A DNA stretch of 64,000 nt from Agroathelia rolfsii (GCA_018343915.1 JABRWF010000004.1:992001-1056000); one strand, 5' to 3'; numbered from the stretch's first letter, positions 1 through 12,475 are shown. Translations and numbers: made by a program. Notes: a model not told the origin generated them from the letters alone.

Positions 1-1
1 C

Positions 2-229
2 GGCTCGTCCTACCCTGCCGCCAGCGCGACGCCTACCAACGCTGTGAGCGCCACTGGCTCGCCCACCGCTTCCGGCTCCGGCTCTTCCTCCTCCTCCACG
101 GCCTCCTCTTCATCTTCCTCCAGTACCTCCAAGTCGGGTGCCATCAGCACTGTGGCCTCCGCTTCTGCTGGAACCTGGGCCGTTGGCGCTCTTGCCGTCG
201 CCGTCTCCATGGGTCTGACCGCTCTCTAA
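2..229 (+). CDS. 3' end of a GPI-anchored Ser-rich surface protein (partial)
   Basis: The open frame enters from the left edge and ends at TAA 227-229, leaving 75 C-terminal residues. They begin with a Ser/Thr/Pro/Ala-rich stretch containing long serine runs, then a small-residue region and a final hydrophobic segment (AVGALAVAVSMGLTAL) that runs to the stop. That is the usual layout of a fungal GPI-anchor signal behind an O-glycosylated stalk. The catalytic or binding domain lies outside the window, so the function cannot be told. Extracellular cupredoxin-like and cell-wall enzymes of agaricomycetes often end this way. The Ser-rich C-terminus and anchor signal are seen; the location at the plasma membrane or wall is inferred. 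Confidence 0.75.
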   Translation, partial: GSSYPAASATPTNAVSATGSPTASGSGSSSSSTASSSSSSSTSKSGAISTVASASAGTWAVGALAVAVSMGLTAL

Positions 230-3200
230 ATCATTAGGAACGGTCCTCAATTCAGGGATGGTGTTTGTTAGCGTACGGATTTATGCAGACAGTTTCACGC
301 TTCTACGAGTAGTAGTACAATATACTATATCATCATCTGCCCTTTTTTCTTTTTCTATTCCTTGTGTCTCTCTCACGAACCGTCAGAGTATTCACAATGG
401 TTCCATGGGTAACTATAATAATGCGTCTTGAATCAGGTGATATCATATCCCCGCTCTTTCGCTTGTCTTGTTTTCTTTTGGTCATACCTTAGGATCATCC
501 TCGGGGATTTTTTTTGTTTTTTTTTTGTTTGTTTTTACTTGACCAAGGGGCGTTGCCAAGTCCCTCGTTGATCATCGATGATCTTGTCTTGTGTTTTTTT
601 TGGTTGTTCTCGCCTTCATAAATGATGTGCTGTGTACGCGCATCGTGGCAATTATTTGTGTATATACCGGAGGCGCCCGCAAGGCTAGCAGCATGCATAT
701 GCATTATACGCACTAGTATTTACATGTGTTAGCGCACGTCAACAGTCATCTCCACGACCCTGAACGAGAACGAGGAAGCCTCAAAGTAGAGAGGGTGGGG
801 GAGTGCGAAGAAGGCGTGTGTGTATGTTATGGAAGTTTCTTCGGGCCCGTTTCTTGCAAATGCTCGCAAGATGGCCTAGAACTGTATATGCATGCATGCA
901 TGCACGCATTGAATTTTATGTACTACGCGCGACGATTGAGAGCATAGTTCATGTTGATAATGTATATACCCACTATGGATATGACGCGGATTAGTGCATG
1001 TCAGGCAAAACGGGGTGAGATCTTAATTTTATGGTGGAGAAGAAGAAGAAGAAGCAAATAAATAAATAAACCTTCGTCATCCATTAACAAATGAAGAAAA
1101 ATTCAAGTTCTACTACTTCTTTGCCGATAGTGGTACATTGCTAATTACTGACAGACGAGGCAAAGGAAAAATAAGCATCAGCAAGGAAGAAGGAAGAGGC
1201 AATTGCTGCCGTGACGAGAGGTGGAGATGAAAGATAGAAGTCATCCGGGTGACAATGGATAGTGCACTAGAAGAGTCTTCATTATTCTGGCTTGAATGTA
1301 AACAACTGAACTAATCAAAAGCAGTTGTTGGGGAGGAAAGGCGTGAGGCGTGGGGTCTGACAGACCTGTCTATTCAGTGGCGATGCGATGCGCCGGTGGC
1401 GATTCGGATCCATGATAGGTGGACATTAAAGCCAGAGGATCCTAAACTGAACGCTGAGGAACCTTTTTGTTTTCTCAAGCTGGCTGTCCCTGTATGTTAT
1501 TTTTCCATGAACATCAGTGAATATAAGCTAGTGCGATTGCGTGCTGTGCTGTGCTTTTTTAAGCCAAAGACCTGACGCCGGTGACTTGATCCGCGGTTGC
1601 AGGGTGGTTGTAACATGGGGTCAGGGGTACTTTATGTATCACTGCCAGCGGATGTACATGCATAGGCACGCACTTGAGATATCTTTCCACATGCACCTCG
1701 GAACATCAGGTTCGAGGTGACATTACAGGCCGAAGACAACCGACTGTCAATGCGAATGCAAAACAAATAAGCTTTCCTTTTAGGTCAAGGTCATAGAGCA
1801 AAAATGAAGAGACAAATGGCATCCGGGCCAGAAAAAAAGAAAAAAAGACCCGTCTTTGTGTCATAGATGGTATAGCGCAGTCGCCGTTGTTTCAAGTTCA
1901 TCATGTGTTCAAGGCTACGAGTGGAGTGTTCATGTTTTCCTCATCTGTCTTGTTGTTCATATCGACGAGCAACGACGAATTTACCAGCATGGCAATGCAA
2001 CAGAGGAATCAGGGGCGTTTTTCTTGATATGATGATGGCTGTTGCGGCGTATGTTGCATACATATTTTTTTTTTTGCATGTGTTCGGAGATGAGAAGCAT
2101 ACCGGCATGAGTTTGCTTGATGCAAAAAGTCATTTCCGATGAGTCTTGGGCCCGGATGGTTAGGCTTCCAGTGAATGAAGGGGTCCGTCCGAGTCAAATG
2201 TACTAATGTTGGGGCTGCGGGGCATGATTGATGCAATCACAGCCAAGGAAACGCTGGCGGTGATACATGATTGTGGGTGTGGGTGAGTGGTGTGTACCGG
2301 TACAGTGAGGCGCACAAACTGAAGGAGCCGCCAGTGGTTGTGATTGCAAGGTGGATCAAGACGATGCTAATGGCAACTCATTGTGCTTGGGGAAATAACA
2401 ATTGGGGAATAATACAAGGAAGCAGGTTTGCTTCCGACGGAAAGGCCCGCGTGGGTCGTGTTCGGAGACGACTGAATCAAGAACACACTTCTTCTTGTAT
2501 CGACCATGACTACTACCTCTTTATCCAGTAAGACCAAGTCAACTTATAGTGCAAACTGAAGTAGAAGCAGCCTGTCCTCCCAGTGGCAAGAAGATACAGC
2601 TGCTCCGATCATCAGCAAGGATGACGACATGACGAAAGATTACATACGCAGTGGCATACCGACTCGGAGCTGGGACGATGATATGATGCCACCACCGCCA
2701 CTTGCTGCCAGTGGCTTTTTGTGCGGCACTGCTCTGCCAATCGCTCCAACTCAATCTTGGTGGGCCGAAACCGGTAATTGTCACGCTTGGCGCATAAGCA
2801 CTTTGCTCATGTATTTTGTGTGTCTCTGGGCCTGGAAACAAGAGCGATCGGATTTGCAAATAAGAGTGGGGTGTAACACGGCTCTCACCGCAGCGACGAC
2901 TCGCCGACGAGACTGTCGGGATAATGGTGGGCCGACGGAGATGTGGATGACTTCATTAAACCGAGCGTGTGACGGAGTGACAAGGGAAGCGTTTAAACAT
3001 GATCACCGGGTAAGACTAACTACGCGGTCATCTTCATCATTGCTGTTATTCCATCTCCCTCTCTCTCATCGACCACGACGACTACCGAGGTCCTTAGAGC
3101 CACAGTGTGTGCTCTCAGTCTCCTATGGACTCTGCCTCTGGCCGCTCTCAAGCCTCCAGTTCATCTATCTCCTGATCATCATCTCATCTCGTCCAAAAAA

Positions 3201-3496
3201 AGTAGTGCACCTCATCCCAGACGTCCTTCCCTGCAATTAGTGTCTCCCACCAACGTCTGCAGTCGACCTTAGCAGGCATTCACACTCACTCCTACTGCTA
3301 CCGACTATTCTTGCTTTCTTCTGGATAGCTTGCTTCAGTCTTTTCTCCAACAATCTCCCTCATTCTGATCCAGCCACGACCCTTTCCGCCCGCCTCTCGC
3401 ATAGCGTCTACCCGAACGGCCGTTCATCATGCCTACTGCGGCGGCTTACGCTCTGGATCGGGCGTTTCCTGATCCATCTTGTAAGCGCTGTCATAT
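230..3496. other. Intergenic region with pyrimidine-rich promoter
   Basis: About 3.2 kb without a supportable gene. It has homopolymer T tracts (around 510-530 and 2065-2075), a short palindromic ATGCATGCATGCATGC run near 890-902, and a CT-rich stretch from about 3040 to 3420 just upstream of the membrane-protein gene, typical of basidiomycete promoters. A 203-codon open frame at 2629-3240 has no domain, no clear start context and crosses the promoter, so it is not called. Confidence 0.5.
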
Positions 3497-6400
3497 ATGG
3501 CGAAGAACTACGCGCGGCACTGCACACGGCTCGTTAGTGCTTGTTTCATTTATCTCCAGAAATCTCGGAGCCTTTTCCTGACATGTCTCACTAGCGTCCC
3601 CCGTACCTTGACACAACACCATATTCTGTCCGATGTTTCTTTCCTGTCTCGCAGCTCTCCCTCTCGTCCTTTAAGTCTCCTCACGGTCGACCTGGATTTG
3701 GCGTCGGGAACGGATTCGGTCCCGTTCTTGACCGTCACGACATCCACCATGACCTCCACTCTGACGACACCCGCTACGACACAATCCTCGACGGACATAC
3801 CATCATCGACATCTCCATCGAACACTGTTTCGGACACATCTTCTGAACTCACTTCTACGTACATTTCGTCCCTTACGTCTACTAATACATTGCCCTCTCC
3901 CGTTACCCCTTCATCTACCAATACCATTGCTTCTTCTGACTCGTCGTCCTCTTCATCTTCGTAAGTGCATCCTTGTTTCCCCACATTCATGACCAGGATT
4001 TCCGACTCTTAACAGCTCGACACCATACACCTCTACGACTTCCGTGCCCGAGACATCGGGAACAGCACCAACGACATCGAGTAGTAGCACATTAACATCG
4101 TCGATGACACCAAGGAGCTTGTCCACAACAAGGACTTCCACCTCTGTAGGAACTTCAACTAGTGCTTCCGATATATCTACTACTTCATCAAATGTAGTAT
4201 CGTCTACTTCTGCTATCTCGACATTTACGAGCACTACTAGTTCAGTGGGCTCGTCTACAGTATCTTCATTGTCGTTGGATTCCACTAGCTCATTCCCGTC
4301 TTCGAGCTCGTCTACATTGTTGCCAACATCTACGCATCATTCTTCAACTTCTACGACCCTGACGAACACCTCTTCCGGTGTTATTTCCGGCTCCTCGTCT
4401 GTTGCACCATCTACGACTTTTACTACATCTTCATCATCCTCTTCATCTTCTGCGTCTTCTACTCCTTCCTCCAGCGCTCTCATTTCTACATCCCAGAATA
4501 GCTCAAGTTTTTCAACATCATCGCTTAGCTCTACCATTAGCACTGCTCCGTCTACAACTTTTTCATCTCTTTCATTTTCTGCTTCTACGACTTTTATACC
4601 ATCATCGACGCCATTCTTCATATCTTCTTCTACATGGTCGACTGCCTCGTCATCGCTATCAACATCGTCATCACCAAAATCGACGACTACACCTACAACA
4701 ACCTCAACTTCGACTCCTCCCGCGGCCCTGCAGTATACCACAACAACCGTAACGCCGAATCTGTATACTTCGACGGTCACCAGGACATATGTCTTCACAA
4801 CCACGCTTCCAGGTGATAGCACCAGCTCTTTCACGCGTGTCAGTACCGTGATCACATCTGGCACATTGGCTCCCAGTGCACCAGCGTCAGGTCCCAGCTT
4901 GTACGTTTTCGTTCTTCTCTTCCCATCTTGATTCTGTGTCTTCCTTGGGATGCCCTTCTCATATATATATCGTAACATTTGGTTTTCTCCCTGCCCTGAT
5001 TCCGATTTAATCAAAAAAAAGCTAAACTGCTCGCCCTCTCCAGGCACAAAAACTCCATCATAGGCATCGTCGTCGGCGGTGTACTCGGCATCGCCCTTGT
5101 CGTGCTCTGGATGCTCTTCATCGTGCGCCGGCACCATCGCAGCCAAGCAAACCAGGCGCACCAGCAAGGACAGCACTTGTCCGCGCAGTCCTTTGGCAAT
5201 CTCGGTCCAGGTAGCGCTGCGGCACTCGGCCTGAGCACATGGCGACGACGACTGCCCCTGGAGGACGATGACGATGATCAAGGTGATGAGGAGAAGCACG
5301 TGATGGGATCGGAGGGAGGGAGGGGTGGGAGTATTTCTCCGCCAGGGCACCGGCTGCAGGTCCAGGGGCACCAGCAACAACAACGGATGATGATGCAGAG
5401 TCAGGCATATGATGGCCTCTTGACAGCGATGGGCCTCCCTTCGTCGACGTCCTCGTCCTCTGGACACGGATACGACGCTGCGAGCTCGTCTGGGCACGGC
5501 GCGCCCCCCGGGACGATGTCCTCGTCCGAGGTGGGTCTGTTGACGAGTAACAATGGTAGGCGGCCATCGTGGGGTGCTATCCCAACTGGGAGCTCGGCGA
5601 CGACGACATCAAGGCAATATGCGTTTGGCCAGGCGGCGGCGGATTTATCTCCGGAAGAGGGTGTTAGTGGGGCAGGGACGCCGCCGCTGTTTCCGCGATC
5701 GTCAGGCGAAGGAAAGGAAGGCGTGACGCAACTGGCTTCGTCTGAAGGTGTCAATAGGCTTTCGCATATTTCCAGAGACTCCGGAGGGATGAAGCCCGGA
5801 GCGTGGTTGAGCGGTAAGGAGGGGGGAGAGGCGACGGACGAGTTTGGAGTGGAGAATATCACTACTGCTCCGAGTACTGTGGCCGGCACGGCGTACAGGA
5901 GTGGGGATGGGACTACCAGCTCGTCAGGCCATGATGACTCGGATCTTCCTCTCTCTCGGGGCGGCAAGACGGCTACGTCAACAGCACCTTCCTCGTACAA
6001 CGGGCGTCGACCGTCGGTATCATCGGCCCCTCTTGCTGCATTCGGAACTCGCAGCAGCGAAAGCTCGCTGGGACATGGCGGTGGTGGCGAGCGTGACCGC
6101 GACGGACGTCCGATACGATCGCCATCTACACTGTCTGCGCCTATACCGGTGCTTATTTCGCCGTACTCGCAATATGCAAGCTCGTCTGCACATGGCCATC
6201 AGAATGGAGGAGCTGCGGGCGGCCGGGAGTCTTCGTTAGGCCACGATTCGTCGGGACACAACTCGGGCTCAGGTTCAGGTTCGGCGCATCATAGTCAGGG
6301 CCAAGGTCCTTTGATTACCATACGTAGGCCCTCGCCGCCCACGGCGTACACCCGCACTATGCGCAGCTCCAGCCCTGACAACAATGCTCGTACCTCCGCC

Positions 6401-7065
6401 AACAACACACATGGTATTCGCGGGCTCCTAGGACGCATTCGTAGTGGCTCGCGCGCATCGTTCTCAGATGCCGTTTCACCTACAGACAGGAAAAGGGGCA
6501 GCAACAATGGCCTGCCTGCTGTGCCACCACCGTCTGTCTCACTCGGGCGCTCCGGTTCGGCACTCGTCATGCCGGGCCCGTCATCGTTGCTGAATCCCGT
6601 TAATGCGGTGCCTCTAATACCGCTTCCCCCGCCCCCGCCGCCTCCTCCCCCGCCAGGTGAGGGCACCGGGCGCCAGCCTCCGTGGGCAGTCCTCGGGCAG
6701 CCGTTGACTTTACCACCCACACCTGCAGAGTCGTTTGTGGACGATAGCATGGCAGATGGCAGCGGGTTCGGAGAGGGGCTGTTGGATCCGAGGTTGAACA
6801 TGCGGTTCAGGATCGGAACGGCTATTGATTCTGCGAGGCAGAGTGCGGCGAGTTTGGGCGATCATGTGGATTATTCGCGGCCGTTTGGTGGGGTGAGTGA
6901 CTATTTTACATTTTTACCTTGTTTCTGGAACTGAATGATGGTAATATCCCTTTACAGCTGGTGTATAACCGCCTGAATAGTTTCACCACTGTGGGCTCGA
7001 ATACCAGCCGGCGGACGCGCGAGACGGACGCGGATACGTCACATGCAAGGACAACGGAGAGCTGA
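3497..7065 (+). CDS. Large Ser/Thr-rich single-pass membrane protein (mucin-like, sensor-type architecture)
   Basis: Four exons join in frame: 3497-3960, 4016-4900, 5044-6892 and 6958-7065, giving about 1101 residues. Introns have clean borders (GTAAGT..ACAG, GTACGT..CCAG, GTGAGT..ACAG). The first about 450 residues are nearly pure Ser/Thr with some Pro, as in O-mannosylated stalks. One transmembrane helix follows (IIGIVVGGVLGIALVVLWM, coded near 5060-5115), then basic residues (IVRRHHR) as a stop-transfer. The roughly 620-residue tail is disordered, rich in Ser/Gly/His, with a run of about 13 prolines near 6620-6655. The layout resembles fungal wall-stress sensors (Wsc/Mid2 type), but no WSC cysteine domain is seen, so sensing is only inferred. 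The start is uncertain: no clean signal peptide is visible, and ATG 3429 with a donor at 3481 could not be joined in frame. Confidence 0.7.
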
Positions 7066-7676
7066 CGTTGATAATGCTGTAACTTTGTTCTGTTTGTCTT
7101 TGCCACGTTTCCTTTCAATCATCTTTTACATGCATTCATGGTTTTCTTGTTTCAAAAGAGAAAGCACCTATTGCACTTCTTATGTCCATACTTGCACCTC
7201 CTTCTCTCCCTTTAAGTTAGCTTCACCCTTTTTTGTCAATAATGATTTATAATTTCTCTTCTCGCCCCCTTTTCACCTTTATGACCATTTCATCCATCCA
7301 TGTCCGTCTTCTTGCACCTTTTTATAGTAGAAGAGGATACCTTTTTTTCATGACCAGTAGTCTGCTCCTTTTTTCTTGCACTGATACCCACCCGACTACT
7401 ACTACTTTTTGTAGAGTGTGTACCATTCTTAGTGTCAAGGGGCGGTAGTAGTAGAAATGCACATATATTGCCTATGCATTCGATGTGCGTGTGAATTAAT
7501 ATGGTTTGTGACTGAATCGGTTATATATTAGAGAATTGCTGGTTGGTGAAAATATGCATTTAGTGATCGATGGTGAATCAAGCAATCGTACAATTTGGCA
7601 TAGCTTCAATGCAGTGCTGACGTCACTCTGTCTCACTAGCAGCGTCTCTTGACTTGGATCGACGAAGATAGGCACC
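7066..7676. other. Intergenic, AT/CT-rich
   Basis: About 610 bp between the membrane-protein stop and the F-box start. It is pyrimidine-rich on the plus strand, consistent with a 3' UTR followed by a promoter. Open frames here are short and featureless. Confidence 0.5.
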
Positions 7677-9858
7677 ATGACTCGCTGCCAGTGGACGCAG
7701 CTGCCCCCTGAGCTCTGGGAGAGGACTATACTACTATTATCCAGTATAGTAGACGTTCTCAACTGTCAACAAGTGCATACCAACATTATATTCCAACACA
7801 GAACAAGTCGGCAGCCCGGATCGGCGCTGAGGTTCCCTCTCATTTACCTGCTCTCTTACTCTCTCTTTGATATAGATCTCGAAACCATTTAACAACCTTA
7901 TACGGACCTCACCCCGCATCCAGTTCTACATTGAGCTTACCGTGGCAGGTCTGGAGTCGATCAACGTCGAAGGCGGCGATGTTGGACTGCGTGCGCTCCG
8001 CGCTTTGCGAGCCTCTTGGCAGAACCCGCGTCTGCGTAAGAGCATCTCTATACCAGTCTCGGAGCCAGCGATGAGGGCTGTTTTTACAGATGACTTGTAT
8101 GTGCGCGCTAGAGGTATGGTATACTCCAGTTTCGGAGGGGTGACCCTCTATTCTACTGCCGTCGCTTGTTTCAGTGTTTTACTAATCACTAGGGCTCATC
8201 GTTAATCTAGGTATAGGAATTCATCCCAAATGGACAACTGTGGACGTCACACGGCTGTCGGAAGATATGCCTGAGACATGGTCAATTGACTTTCCTACTG
8301 GATTCACGAATTTTACGCCGAGTGCGTCGCAGGATCTATTGTTGCTTGCTGAGTCTCGGACGGCCGGATTCAGGTGCGTATGCGTTATGACATACCATCT
8401 TTCTTTTTCTCTTTTTTAGCTCTTCAGTATAGCGCTGATGTAGCCAAACAGAAATTATCTCCAGTTCTCTGCCCTGTCATTGCGGCATGGGACGCCGCAT
8501 CCGCAAGCAGAAAAGACACAGATTAGAGTGACAGTGCGCGATCTGGAAAGAATTTATTGTGTTGGGACCGAGCTGCGTGACGATGTCGTTGCGCTGCTGG
8601 TCTCATCGCCCCCATTTGCCCCGGATATTGTTCTATTTAACTGGAAGACGGCATCTGTCATCGCTGTAAGTGTATCTCCTGATGAGCTATTCCGCTGACG
8701 TTCTTAAAATTTGTCCCTTCAGAACGTGGTACCTGATGGCCTCCAATTGATCTCACATTCTTGCATGCCCACTTCGAAATATCTATTCGTCGTAATGCAC
8801 AAGGCATCAGTGGAACAATCGCGGGCACCTGTTATTGAGATTTATCGTGTTGACTCACAGGCGTCCGCACAAAGAGCCATTGCTGATTCGGGGGAAGGCC
8901 ATGAAGAAACTAGGAGAGACGTGATATTTACACCGCCTCTGCTTTTGACGTTGGAACTGCCACGGCCGATGCCTGCTCCAATCGTCTGGCATACTCGAAT
9001 TATGTGCACAAACGTCCCTACGACTACCGCTTTTCCTATTCCACGGAACATTACTAGTATTCCAAGCGCCGAGATGAGCCAGCTTGGCAGTACAGACGTT
9101 CAGGATTTGATCGGCTTTCGTACTACCCCAATGGGCGGGCTGCTATCTCTTCACTTGGATGCTGAAGTATCATCTCCTCATGATCGCAGGCGATATGAGA
9201 TACTTGCGCCTATAGAACCACTCATTACGCTTGCAGAGAAGGTGTTGCCAAGCGATCCTACGACGGCGCGCTCGTTGCGTTGGGAGGCCTGGGGCCCTCA
9301 GAACACTCGGTGGTTCGAAAATGTGCCACATATCAGCTTTACTCCCCAGTTTCATGGATATCGGTTCATGCACGGCGAGAAGATTTTGGACTTTACGCCG
9401 TTGGAGAGAAGAAGAGAGGTTTCTCGTTTGTCGTTGGGAGGAATTGCTCATCTAGATGATGAAAATACACAAATATCGACCGACACTACGAACGGTGATA
9501 AGGGGAAGGGGCGACAAGACAGTAATGCTGAAGCGGCCTCCTCACTAAAACAAGACTGTGACACTATTTGTGGAAGGACCCGCCTTGTATCGTCGCCCAC
9601 AACAATTACTGAGGCGGACCTTTTTGTCGATGAAGTGGTATCAACATTACCTTACACGGAAACCACCTTCGAAGTTGGTGATCAGCTTGACACACTTCCC
9701 TTTCAGGGTATTCTTGGTTGCCGGGGTCTGGTAGGAATGGTGGTGAGTTTTGCAGCTCCTCACTGTGATGATTCATTTATCACACATTTTCATAAATCTA
9801 GACAAACGACATGTTGACGAGAGTAGATCGCATAGATATATTTTCACCAGAAGTTTGA
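7677..9858 (+). CDS. F-box protein of the agaricomycete-expanded type
   Basis: Six exons join in frame: 7677-7772, 7876-8113, 8211-8373, 8452-8665, 8723-9742, 9802-9858, about 595 residues. The N-terminus (QLPPELWERTILLL, then DVLNCQQ joined to ISKPFNNLIRTSPRIQFYIE) matches the F-box pattern: Leu-Pro near the start, an acidic helix, and a Cys-Gln residue pair before the second helix. F-box proteins recruit substrates to SCF ubiquitin ligases through Skp1. The rest has no recognised repeats, but blocks such as SASQDLLLLAE recur in the large F-box families of mushroom-forming fungi. The substrate is unknown. The gene ends 49 bp from the oppositely oriented DUF2264 gene, so the 3' UTRs probably overlap. 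The family is confident; exon 2-3 borders are the least certain. Confidence 0.8.
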
Positions 9859-9907
9859 TAATGTACAATGGTTTTTGTTTACAGCTTTTGCATATAGATG
9901 AATAAAT

Positions 9908-12033
9908 TTACTTGCGAACGCCCCCAGGTATGTATTCTGGAACCACAGGTTTCTTCGCATATTCGGCCTCCCACGTTGACGGGGGGCCACTCTTTCCCTC
10001 AATTGAAGGGATCGCAAAGAATCCTGCTATCAACCAGATGTCTTCCGACGACGGCTCGTGTATCCCTCTCAATGTGGGAAGCACTGCTCTCGCTACAATG
10101 AGATTCGTGTTTGCATCTGTACGCAGTGCCTGACCCGATCGCTGTCCACCATTGAGTTCCAACACCGCCGATACGCCCACTTGAGAAAGCGTCAACGCCT
10201 CGCCACCATGCGCATATGTTCCAAAGTCGGAAGCTGCCGTTATTGACTCGACGGGAGCCAGGGCGCGTCCGTCCTTGCCCTGTCCGTAAATCGAAAATCC
10301 GCCTTCTGCAGACCACAGCTTGCGTCCGGTCTTGACACGGTGGGCGCGTACGTGCCATGCCGGTGCGGATGCCGACGGGGGTACCAGCCACGTCTCGACC
10401 TCAACATCTGGCCAGGGATACCAGAACGAAACTAGATAACCCTCTTGATCGTTGACGCGGACCAGTTTTGCCTGGCGTGTGTCGCGTCGGACTTTCCAGG
10501 TCTCGCCTGCATCGTCGCTAAGTGCCAGTGTACTGTCACCGCCCAGCTCTTCGAGCGTGCCAGAGCCGACGGGGACGCTGTATGCGAAGGCGGAGCTATA
10601 TGCGAGCTTTCCATATTTGGCTGCCCCTTGCTTGACAGGGTAGGAGCACTGTTGACCCGAACTCAAGAGGAAGCTGGTTTTTGTAACAAGATTATGACTG
10701 AAAAAACCTCTTTGCAATGTTTTAAATAAATCTTACCTGTGCCCGGCCCGGTAAGTGTGGATATGCAAGGGCTTTTCAAGGTATGCCGTCGTCTCCAACA
10801 GCTCTTGAGGGTATGGCAGCTCCTCGCTCGCCCAGAATGGATGCGATTCGGGTACGGCGAGCGTCAAGAAGGCTTTGCAAGCCCAATAAGGCGATCCGGG
10901 TGAGTTGTAGTTCTCCAGCATGTTGTGATTAGGATACACATAACCCAAGGTGAATGTCCCGTCAAAGTTGTATGCTCCTGGCTGACGTGCCCAATATCTC
11001 AGATTGCGAAGATGGATACCCTTGATAACCCCCCAAGATAGAGGGGCTGGGAGCTCAACGTCGGCAAAGGCGATTGCAGACCAAAAGGCGGACATGGCAA
11101 AACGGTACGTCATACTGCGCCCAAATGGAATTGCCCGACCTATTCAACATCAGCATCAGGCGCGATTATTCATTCAAGGTTTCGAGAGATTTATCCTACC
11201 TTCTGTATCAAAATAACGTACAAAGTCAAGACAGAACTTGCGAGCGCGGTTGCGGTATTCTTCGCAACGCTCTGGATCTTCGGCTTGGGCAAGCTTGGAG
11301 TAGATCAACTGTGCAACCTGGATAGCGAATGAAGAGGAATAGTAATCAAGTTGCAAGACACCTTCTGGACCATCTCTGGACCAGCCATCTCCTACGTAAA
11401 ACGTATCCAAATGATCCATATCGCCTTTCATACGCTTAGCATCGTAGTATGGAGAACCCGCCCTGGATAAGCCAAGGTTTGAAAATACCTGATTCGTTTA
11501 CTCAGTCTGCGTCATGATCCGATGCGCATCGGACAGTTCCTTACTCTGAACCATAACCAGTTAGTATTAGGCATCTCTTTATCATTCATCCCACCCAGCC
11601 ATTTTCCAAAATTGGTCTTAGCCTCCTCATTAAGGGGGTCCCAGAGTTGCGTTTTGGCCACCGCAATAGAATATCCGATTGCGCTGCACTCCACCATCCT
11701 TTGATCTTTATCGCGCATGTTTCCCCAGAACTCGGGGGACTCTGGATTAGATCCGTTGGCGAAACCATCTACCCAACGTTGCGTGCCGGAATACAACCCG
11801 TCCCCAGCCAGCAGTGATGCAAGGCCCCAAATAGGTCGGGAAAACCCTTCTAGCTGGGCGGCAACCTCGTCGTAGTGAGTTGCTGTATGACCGAGATGGA
11901 TGCGGGCTCCTCCGGGCGATGTATGCGGCCCAAGTGCATCAAGAAGGTCTGTGAGAAATTTTGCTACGTCCTGACGAGTCTCGAGCTCATTCCCTGAGAA
12001 TGGTGTCAACGTGCTTAGACCATACAAGGACAT
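9908..12033 (-). CDS. DUF2264 domain-containing protein
   Basis: Four exons on the minus strand (12033-11545, 11488-11200, 11139-10737, 10697-9908) join in frame to about 656 residues; the last intron is only 39 bp. The N-terminal two thirds match fungal and bacterial DUF2264 proteins: an early [12 protein letters not shown] block, NWLWFRV across the first splice site, then [29 protein letters not shown] and [14 protein letters not shown]. The helical repeats with conserved Trp, Tyr, Gly and Asp resemble alpha/alpha-barrel carbohydrate enzymes, but no catalytic residue can be assigned, so a role in glycan turnover is only inference. No signal peptide is seen, suggesting a cytosolic protein. 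The start at 12033 is the first ATG before the conserved region. It converges with the F-box gene. Confidence 0.85.
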
Positions 12034-12264
12034 GGTTGTGGTAGATGAACAACAAGATTTAAAGCGGTGAATTTTCGGTAAACTCAGGGGTATACGAGAT
12101 ACCGTGCCATATCGGCCCGGTCAGCCGTTCCAGTATCATGACGCATTTGATAAGTATCAAGGCATCTTTAATATAAACTAATAACTCAAGACAATCTCTT
12201 GATTGTCTTCTATTTGGGTGCTAACCAAGTGCCATCCCGAAACCTTAGAAACATGTAAAAAATC
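12034..12264. promoter_or_regulatory. Probable promoter/5' region of the DUF2264 gene
   Basis: About 230 bp upstream of the minus-strand DUF2264 start and before the P450 relic. No TATA box could be assigned. It is called by position only. Confidence 0.25.
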
Positions 12265-12289
12265 ATGGGAGTTGCCTATTGCGTTGGTG

Positions 12290-12475
12290 CTGAATATATT
12301 TGCCTTGATATTCAAGTTGGGACAAGGATTATTGTAATATGGAAGTATCTGTATCGACGTTCCCTCTTTACTCCTGGACCAAATGGATTTCTCTTGGTAG
12401 GAAATGTCTTCAGCATGCCTTGTAAGATGGGATGGCTGACGTATTATCCTTGGGGAGAAAAAGCTATAGTATGAA
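12290..12475 (+). pseudogene. Cytochrome P450 N-terminal relic
   Basis: This stretch encodes a Pro-rich hinge and helix-A region (TPGPNGFLLVGNVF, then MGWLTYYPWGEK). It lines up with the N-terminus of the P450 gene at 23287 (PPGPKGWPIIGNIF, then DWVIYHQWGKK). Nothing that follows encodes the I-helix, EXXR or heme-binding regions, and downstream DNA is AT-rich with stops in all frames. It is a truncated duplicate of the P450 gene 11 kb away, or of a shared ancestor. Confidence 0.7.

Noticed and set aside
2629..3240. 203-codon open frame upstream of the membrane-protein gene
   Set aside because: It has no recognisable domain, crosses a CT-rich promoter and has no supporting splice or start context.
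4337..5497. 386-codon minus-strand frame, rich in Asp/Glu/Val
   Set aside because: It is the complement of the Ser/Thr-rich repeats on the plus strand, where the real gene has consistent introns and a transmembrane helix.
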